Below are positions 56,642-64,000 of a stretch of 64,000 bases of DNA, one piece after another. The notes under the pieces were generated by a model, which saw only the letters and a program-made list of their open reading frames with translations, was not told the DNA's origin and did no database searches. Within the stretch, counting starts at the first letter, position 1, and each line of letters starts with the position of its first letter. A program made the position numbers and the translations under genes. The stretch comes from Tubulanus polymorphus (taxonomy: Eukaryota; Nemertea; Palaeonemertea; Tubulaniformes; Tubulanidae): NCBI RefSeq assembly GCF_964204645.1, contig NC_134026.1:8877450-8941449 (forward strand). The letters run 5' to 3'.

Positions 56642-57343
56642 TGTCTGTTTTGATGAATAAACAAAATGATATAGGCAGTTAGCATCGGATTAGAAAAATG
56701 TTTAATCATGAATGAAAATATTGGATTAGAATATTCTAAACAGGCCTAGGCCAGGCTAATCTGAAATGAATAAAAATGACGACCATGTCCCTGTCCCTTC
56801 CCTGGCCTAATAATCAGAAAGTAAGTTAAGTAGGGGGAGAGCACAGGGCTTGACACAAGGATTTTGACCCCAGTATCCTAGGTACCTAGTTAAAAGACAA
56901 GGGAGCCAACTCCAGCAGATCGGTCGATAGGTATTTCACTTCAACAGTTCGTAACTTCGTTATTAGTAATCCAATCCGCTTCAAATAAGATTATTCTTAA
57001 AGATAACGAAGTAAGTACATAAAAGATACTCAACTGGGGTCAAAATCCTTTTTTTGTGTCAAAGTCAAGTCCCTGTGCCTGTGGTGTGTGGGGGAGAGAG
57101 AGAGTATTCAGGCCACTTCTGCCGGTGCCACCCCATATGAAACTCTTACTTACCACAATTTACTCTTAACTCTGTCCTTAACTCATTTACAAAGCGGTTC
57201 AATTTTCCTCACGACAGAAATCCAAGAGCGCCGCTGCTCACTCAAATCATTCGTTACGCTCGACTGAAGCTCTGGTGCGCGTACTTGGGTCGACTCCGAA
57301 ATTATCCCACACCCGGCGTCCACACGTCGCTTCCAAAAACAAA
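56642..57343. promoter_or_regulatory. Shared intergenic region between two divergent genes
   Basis: 702 bp between the minus-strand ORF start and the PTCD3 start. CpG density rises near 57195-57345. A bidirectional promoter is plausible; no TATA box stands out. Confidence 0.4.
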
Positions 57344-60300
57344 ATGGCAGCCTCCATGAAGTTCGCGCACGGTTTCTGTTCGGCAAGACGTTTATACCCT
57401 TTATCTCGAAGGTACGTATCGTTCACTGCGAGTTGAACAGAATTTTATTTTCCGATCACATCTTAAGAATATATTTAAACTATTTTGATGCTTGATTCGG
57501 TCGTTATCGAGTTAAAAACTGATTTCATACCGCCGGTACGAATATTTCGTCGTCGATTGGGTTCGAATCCCATTCCCCGTATTTTGTAAAAAGTTATTTC
57601 TGTTTAAACGCTCAATTTTTAGATATTGCATCGTTTCATCAAGGTCAAGTAAAAAGAAAGTAGACACAGATGTACCTGTTCCTATGATAGCAAAAGGTAA
57701 TTCTTTTCCAGTAATGACGTAACTATTGCCAGACAGGCCGCGGGTTGGGCTGCAGCAAAAGTGTGTATATAACAACTATCTTATCTTAATTTTTTAAAGG
57801 CTCAAATGGTGAAGAAATCGTTATTCCTAAAAAGAAACACAGGTAAAATGCTTCTCTGTTAGAACGTGACCTTGTTATTGACCATCATAATTAATCGTTA
57901 ATTCTAATTATGACACTATACCTTTAATTTTATCAATATGATATTGCAGAACTCCCACTTCAATACTGGAAGCTTTGTCCCATACAGTTGGAAAAGTGAG
58001 TACAAATATAGGGCAATCATAAAGTTATGCATAATTTATGTTATGCACTTGCAACCTGAATTAACTTTACACTTGTTATGTAGGATCCTTTGGCTCCACA
58101 CTTCAAATATGTTGACGATCCATATCTGATACCAACAAGTAATTTACACAAGGTAAATTTTTCAAATCATTGATGTAGAAGTATAGGTTTTATCAGCGTA
58201 TAGTAAGTATCACAAGTCCTGGATTATGGCTGAAAAGAAAAGACTTGATTTTATGAGAAAACAGAACAGGTATATCAACGCGTTTCCTAGCTAGTGCTGC
58301 CATCTTCAGCCAATTCAGCTTTCAATATCGAATGGTTATTCAATGGTTTAATATCCAGCACCAGATATAGAGTACCAGGACACTCATAATGCGCTGCAAG
58401 TGTCCTAATCAAGTCAAGTGATACACTGTCCTATTAATTCTATAGACATACAGTCAACCCCGCATAAGTCGTCATCGAATTAGTCGTATCATCACATCTC
58501 GCGTATACTTATGTTGGTCCCAATTTTTTTCTTCCTTAAACCTTATCAAATTTAGTTTATAACTCATACTTCATAAGTCGTATTGCTCCCATGATTTACT
58601 CATGTGTATACTTACATAACTAGGATATTGATCCATTTCAGCGAACGTATGCTTTATCAAAGGCATCGGGGAAAAAGGCGGCTAAATGGATACTTGAAAA
58701 ACATCAGGATATTATGCCGGATGTAACTGCTGACCCGCCTATAATGGTATGTATAACTTACTGTGGTGAATTCATTCTAACATACCAGGTCTCAGCCTCA
58801 CAAAAAATCTCAGCTTAGTTACATCACATTCTCCGATTATCCTATAATGGGGTACCCGCAAAACCGGCTATCCCACTAGATGGCATGATGAGCACTAGGT
58901 CGTCCGTTGTCAAAATTAGCTCATTTTCAATGAACTTTGAACTGGAATTTTAAACTCCCCAATCGATATAATATCACAGCACCCACCGAATATACAATAG
59001 TTTCATTCTCCTACTCGGATATCGGTATAGTTTTCATAAATGATTGATTCATTTGAGAGAAAAGTTCATTCAGATTTAATTGAAATCTAGAAGAAATCGA
59101 AACGCGGACGACCAACGATCTACTAGCGCCACCTGGTTGGATCCTGGCCTGCTATACGTGGAATCCTCGATTGCCACAGTAGCACCGCGGGTACCCCATT
59201 GAACTCTCACTGTTACGTCTATTTTGTTCGTCCTTTTTTGAGAACGATATTTTCGTTCACATACCCGGAACATACATACGTACATTTATTTTGAATGTCT
59301 CTTTATGTCCTGTGCAGTTAGCTCAGTTGGTTGAGTGGAGGACTGGGAACCAAGAGGTCCCTAGTGCGAAACCACCTCTGGCGTTGGCTGTCGAGACACA
59401 TACATGGACTAAGCTCTGCTAACTTAGTCAGGTTGTGAGCCATAACAACCTATAAAAAGGCCCTGGCCGTCTCTTAAGACCCACTAGGGTTACACTGTAA
59501 GTAATTGCAGTCGGGACGTAAAACTCTTCTTCTTCTTAACTAAACTCTTCTTCAGGGCCGTCGGAACAGGGGCGGCCAAAGCCGCCCCACTTTTTTGCTT
59601 AACAAAATTTTTTCAAACGCATGCTGTACCTCGTAGCAGCTCGTCGTTCTATGTACTAGGTTGTTGGCTCCCGACTTCTCTTGCTTCTGTGAATGAGACC
59701 GTGAAATGGCCCCAAAACGCATCTCCGGCGATTGAATTTTCAAAATTTTTCTAGGGGGTGGCCCCCAAACCCCCTTCAGAAATAAGCCTTGCCGCCGAAA
59801 AATTCCTTCTGACGGCTCTGTTCTTCTTCTTCTAAACTCTGTATCAGAAATTCGATCCAGACGTCAACAGTGAACATATACGGGAAATATCGGAGGGAGA
59901 AGAATTATTGAAGGGTCTCATCGATGCTTCATGCGTGGCCGAAGCATGGGAGGATTATCAAAAACTTAAATCCGAAGGTAAGTGAACACATGCCCTGTTT
60001 CTAACACATGCCCTACAGTGCAACACTAGTTGAGTCATCGCTTAAAAAAGAGGATACTGATTAAATTGATTAATTGATATTGATTAAAACCTTTGGATAT
60101 TGTCCAGTAGCGCATCCTGGGGTTCAATCTGAGTACTGCTCGAGGTAATATTCTGGCTGAAGCCCCAAACTTTGGCGGCAGGGTTTTGAAATTTGAAATT
60201 TTAGGTGCTCTCAGAAGCTATCTCAGCAATTTCAAAACAGGAATTACTATTAGATAATCGGCAATGCTGGAGTGCCTGTGGTGCACTGTCTGATTCACTA

Positions 60301-63300
60301 CCAGTTCGGCACCCTATTTGCGACAAGAATCAGAGAGAGAGACTTGATACATGATGTATCAAGTCTCTCTCTGATACTTGTCGCAAATATGTTTCTGTGT
60401 CAATATTGTCTATATTGGAAATGTTGTGAGGGAAATCTTGAGTATCGCTCGAGCAGCACTCGCAGTAGGCTGAATCACTGTTGTCGCATTCAATCAATCA
60501 GGAATCAGGCCAATAAGTGATTGAAATTTATCAGATGCGATCTGAACGCATCACGAGATATTATTTTTCACATCAATTTTTTTTCTTCATTGTTGTTGGG
60601 AATCTTACTTTTGAAGAAGCGTTTCACTTTTGATTCGACAGGCAAAACTATTTCGCAAGATGTTAAACTACGGTTGTTAGATTTGTTGTGCGCATACAAC
60701 AGCGAACCCGTCGAAATGGAAAACATATCGGATGAACGTTGGTACTGGCGGGAACTAGGCCAGGATGTAGGGAAAAGGTTAAAGCGATCTTGGAAGTAAG
60801 TTGTACTGGTTAGTTCCTAGCAATTTCATTTCGGAGGAGGGACCTGGTTCAACCATTGTTCTATTAACCATTGCAAGTTTTGGCTCTAGTTTTATAAGTG
60901 CGTCAGACTCTGCCTTCCAGTCAACTTAGCGAATTTTGATATTTCTATTCGGAAAAACTTACAATTAGAATCCTACCAAATAAGGCTAGTCTACTGTAAA
61001 TCATCCTGGAATAACAAATTGACAAGATTATTTCTGAGATCGCACAATGAGAATAAGGTCAATGAGAGGCTATGGCAGCATAGGTGCAAAGGCACTCTGT
61101 GGTCCAAACGCTAATCAAGCCTCTCACCAATTTATACATACTAGCAGGATACCCGTCTTCGAAGGGTTGGTTGATGGATTGACATTTAAAACCATATCAG
61201 CGTTACTTGCAGTGAAAAATAGGTCATGAACTTCGTAGCTGGTAGGCTATAGGCTAGTTCACTGTTCCTCACAGAGGAAGATATCTTCTCAAATTGCTGA
61301 TGATGTTTTGTACTTCATTTTGTTAAGATTATTTCTTTAACTAAATCTAATGCCTCCTTGTTTATTCACATCTTAAACCATCCGAAAAACCTTCCCTGGG
61401 TTATTTAGGACCAAAAAATTGTTACATATGAAACACGCCCAATAACAGTGATGTGTCCTCCAAAAAACCTCCAACCAATTTATGTAGTAATCTAGATACT
61501 ACACTATAGGTCATCCTGAGAGATTGGGAAAATTATTTATGATTCAAATTTAACCTTACGTCTAAGGAACCAAATTTGGTCTGATTGGTTGGTCTGTTGC
61601 TGTATTTATAGAGATGGATGTCCCGCAGATCAATTGTTCGAAGAATTACAAGCGGAAAAAATTCCTGCAGCCTATAAAAGTATGATCCGTGGACTTAGCA
61701 AGGTAAATATGGATGATAAGAGTATGAGTTGTCCTATCTATGATACCCTCTATTAGAATACCTGTAATTTGAAAGGGGTTACATTGGAAATGTTGTATGC
61801 GCATTGACTTTACTCATTAACCTGATGAAGCTACTATGGACTAGTAGCAAAAGCTCATACTTTAGATAAATTAAGTTAACCTTCAGTATCATTTGACCCT
61901 TGGTTAACACGGCTCCTGGACCAAGTTCCACAGTTCTGAATTAGAGTTAACTTTGAGTTAAGGTTAGTTCATTTTCAATGAGTTAACTCAGAGTTAAATC
62001 TTAACTCACAACTGTGGAACTGGACCCTACATAACTCTCCATTGGAAATGATGCAAATAATATGGCTACTCTTTTTCTCATTTCAGTATTTACATGTTGA
62101 AGGTGCTCATTCGCTGTACAAAGAGATGCTCGAACTACAAATGACGCCGGATGTTCAGACATTCAATGCGATTCTGAGCATCGCATCGTTCTTGAGAGAG
62201 GACAATGAAGCGAGATGGGAACTTATTACTGTAAGTAAATGAACTGTATTATATGGATAATATACCGGGTACCGTAAATATTGCAGATTATCCCCTGTCA
62301 GATTTCGAAGCCAAACAGATCCCTTAAGCCCAACAACGCACACTATGCATTGAAACTGGGAAACACAGAAACACAGTCGGAAACAAACATGTTTAATCTT
62401 GCAGGGTTCGTCGGGGTGCTTGAAAAGCTTGAAATGGCTTGAATTTGAAAAATGTTATTCAAGCGCTTGAAAACAGCTTGAAAATAGATTGCAAGCTTGA
62501 AATAAATTTTTTTGGCTTGAAATAATACATATGGCTTGAAATGCTTGAATATGACAAATTCCCTTCTTCGAGAATTTTTTCCATGAAATCGCCAACAGAA
62601 TTTGGTAAAGATATGATAATTACTTTTTGTCTGGGTACATTTCAAAAAAGTTATGTGACTTATGGAACACCTTGTAGATAGCATGGGGGGAAATTTTGAA
62701 GATGCTTTGATCAATCAATTACCTTGATCTATTATATTTGTAGCCCCCAAGGCCCATAAACATAAAAAAATTTGGTCAATCGCACTCAAGATGGCTGTCC
62801 TGCGACCTTTTTTGTGCCCAAAAATGTCAATTTTGGCTTCCTGCTGGTTTGCCATTTTTCATTGAAAATTGTGATGGGTATTCTATGGAAAGAGATCTTT
62901 AACACATGAGGCAGGTATTTTTGATCAGCCAATTATCATGCAATTGGCGGCCATCTTCTTCGTGTCATCAGTACTCATACATACGTGGAAATAGGTTTTT
63001 TGAGGAAAATGTCATCAGGTTTTAATGTATAGTCTTGATGAATGATTATTATCAGCACTGTCATAAGATACATCTTCTCACATGGAATTAGAATCGCCCA
63101 ATTCTTTTTTCTTGCCACCAGGGGGAGTTAAATATTGAATAATACACAGTTTGTTCATTTATATGGGTACCTATGCATATTTTGTAACCGACAATCAATT
63201 GCAAAGTTATAGCTCATTTTGTTGCGAATTCGACTGTTGAAGTATCTTTTTACTCAGGCCTGGTAATTCAATTATCAGTAAGATTGAATAATTACCCTGA

Positions 63301-64000
63301 AATGTATGGCTGGTCTACATGACTAGCTTTCAGGCAAAGGCATTGCAAAAATGCTCCCTTATGAGCCCTCATTTTACTGGAAAGTACTTCTTTCTGAGTC
63401 TAAAAGTCCCTCCTTTTGGGTCTAAAATTGCCGAAAAGGTCTTTCTTAGTACTTCTTTTTACCCGAGCCTTACCACTGGAAACCCTGTATGAAGGATATT
63501 TGTATGCTGTTCTTTGTACAAGGTTACCATAAAATGAAATAGATGAAATTTAAGCAACGTTTAACGAGTAACTGGATGTAACATTGCTTGTTGAATAATT
63601 GATAATGCGTACGCCCAAGGGGTCGGTCTGGTGCAGAAAACCCTTCGACTTTCTTGAATCCTGTATGTATGTATCCGTCGCAGTGCATCATGTAAAATGT
63701 TATGGCTTTTAATTCTGCACATATTTCAAATTATTCACCGGTTCGGAATACCGATACCTAATAATTAACCTTATTAGTTAAACGTAGCAAATTTTTCACG
63801 TTCTGCTGCGATGTGTACCGGTAGATATTTTTATCAGAATGCAATATTAGAGTCACGTTACATTAAACATTTCGGATCAGACTCGAGTACTTTTTACACG
63901 TTGATTGCCGTCGAGAATTATCATACATAACATCGTGTTCAGTCGGTTTATGAGTACTCGCGCTCATGATGACTTCGACATTACTTCGACCAAATTACGA
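57344..64000 (+). CDS. PTCD3: PTCD3 / mS39, mitochondrial ribosomal PPR protein (5' part)
   Basis: Ten exons with matched phases: 57344-57411, 57644-57696, 57800-57842, 57950-57995, 58084-58152, 58642-58746, 59848-59977, 60642-60795, 61612-61702, 62087-62230; 301 codons. The rest of the gene (human about 690 residues) must lie beyond the window. An Arg-rich start (FCSARRLYPLSRR) fits a mitochondrial targeting peptide. Then come EEIVIPKKK, SILEALSHTVG, DDPYLIPTS, KLRLLDLLCAYN, YKSMIRGLSK and MTPDVQTFNAIL, the last being a PPR motif. Role: small-subunit mitoribosomal protein mS39, needed for mitochondrial translation. The second small exon is inferred from phase and TDV-motif similarity. Confidence 0.92.
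59312..59545 (+). mobile_element. tRNA-derived SINE
   Basis: It has an A-box-like TTAGCTCAGTTGGTTGAGTGG, a degenerate B-box region, a body with TTAGTCAGGTTGTGAGCC, and a 3' TTCTTCTTCTT tail after GGGACGTAAAACTC. Typical SINE layout. It lies in a PTCD3 intron; another element (59553-59820) inserted at its tail. Confidence 0.8.
59553..59820. mobile_element. MITE with CAGGGCCGTCGGAAC ends
   Basis: CAGGGCCGTCGGAACAGGGG at the left mirrors CCTTCTGACGGCTCTG at the right. The interior has AGGGGGTGGCCCCCAAACCC. It lies in the CTT-rich tail of the neighbouring SINE. Confidence 0.7.
60316..60388. repeat. Near-perfect 35-bp hairpin
   Basis: Arms with TTTGCGACAAGAATCAGAGAG...GATACAT and the inverse, almost no loop, differing by an AG dinucleotide and one substitution. 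In a PTCD3 intron about 250 bp before exon 8. Confidence 0.85.
61917..62028. mobile_element. Palindromic MITE, copy 2
   Basis: Same family as 55739-55831: AAGTTCCACAGTT at the left, AACTGTGGAACTGGACCC at the right, GTTCATTTTCAATGAGTTAAC at the centre. Ends 58 bp before PTCD3 exon 10, so it sits close to a splice acceptor. Confidence 0.8.
62690..63220 (+). repeat. Interspersed repeat 'CCCACTTGGG', fragment
   Basis: Matches 27640-27975 and part of one internal unit (CCACCAGGGGGAGTTAAATA at about 63118). The GC-rich end is missing. The remainder of 62231-64000 shows no exon I can support and is taken as PTCD3 intron. Confidence 0.75.

Overview
This is an intron-rich animal nuclear genome window, AT-rich and full of small DNA transposons and tRNA-like repeats. 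Canonical GT-AG exons of conserved metazoan genes (pelota, POLD4, PTCD3, FRAS1), a MACPF-ApeC (apextrin-like) gene and degenerate TTAGGG tracts suggest a marine invertebrate. A lophotrochozoan or invertebrate deuterostome is likely, but I cannot name the species from the sequence. Gene names rest on remembered family sequences; no search was run.

Layout. 1-4.7 kb: no confident gene, mostly repeats. 4.7-9.0 kb (-): a secreted MACPF-ApeC pore-forming immune-type gene. 11.2-20.4 kb (+): a 64-bp minisatellite followed by the eight last exons of a FRAS1-like extracellular-matrix gene, with a LINE inside a foldback-like element in one intron. 20.9-22.3 kb: a very AT-rich island with an intronless zinc-finger ORF and a 0.4-kb foldback. 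23.8-24.9 kb (+): an intronless class A GPCR, then a GPCR relic and a 2.3-kb TIR element. 27.4-28.65 kb: the second, inverted copy of an interspersed repeat also at 3.2-4.4 kb. 28.7-31.5 kb (-): an inverted, truncated second copy of the FRAS1 region. 31.7-35.9 kb (+): POLD4, 4 exons. 38.8-51.6 kb (-): pelota, 12 exons, with a second intronless GPCR and its relic inside one intron. 56.0-56.6 kb (-): an unrecognised 209-residue ORF, head to head with PTCD3 (57.3 kb onward, +), which runs off the right edge.

The housekeeping genes serve ribosome rescue (PELO), DNA synthesis (POLD4) and mitochondrial translation (PTCD3). They have open frames, matched splice phases and family-typical lengths. The FRAS1-like locus is the odd one. 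It exists as two inverted arms about 13 kb apart, near-identical over exon A and the start of exon B, and each arm carries different lesions. The arm with the downstream exons has a 2-bp frameshift in exon A. The arm without that frameshift has lost exons C-F and ends in a more diverged relic of exons G and H. This is the best candidate for unusual biology here: a recently rearranging inverted duplication, gene conversion, or an invertible segment.
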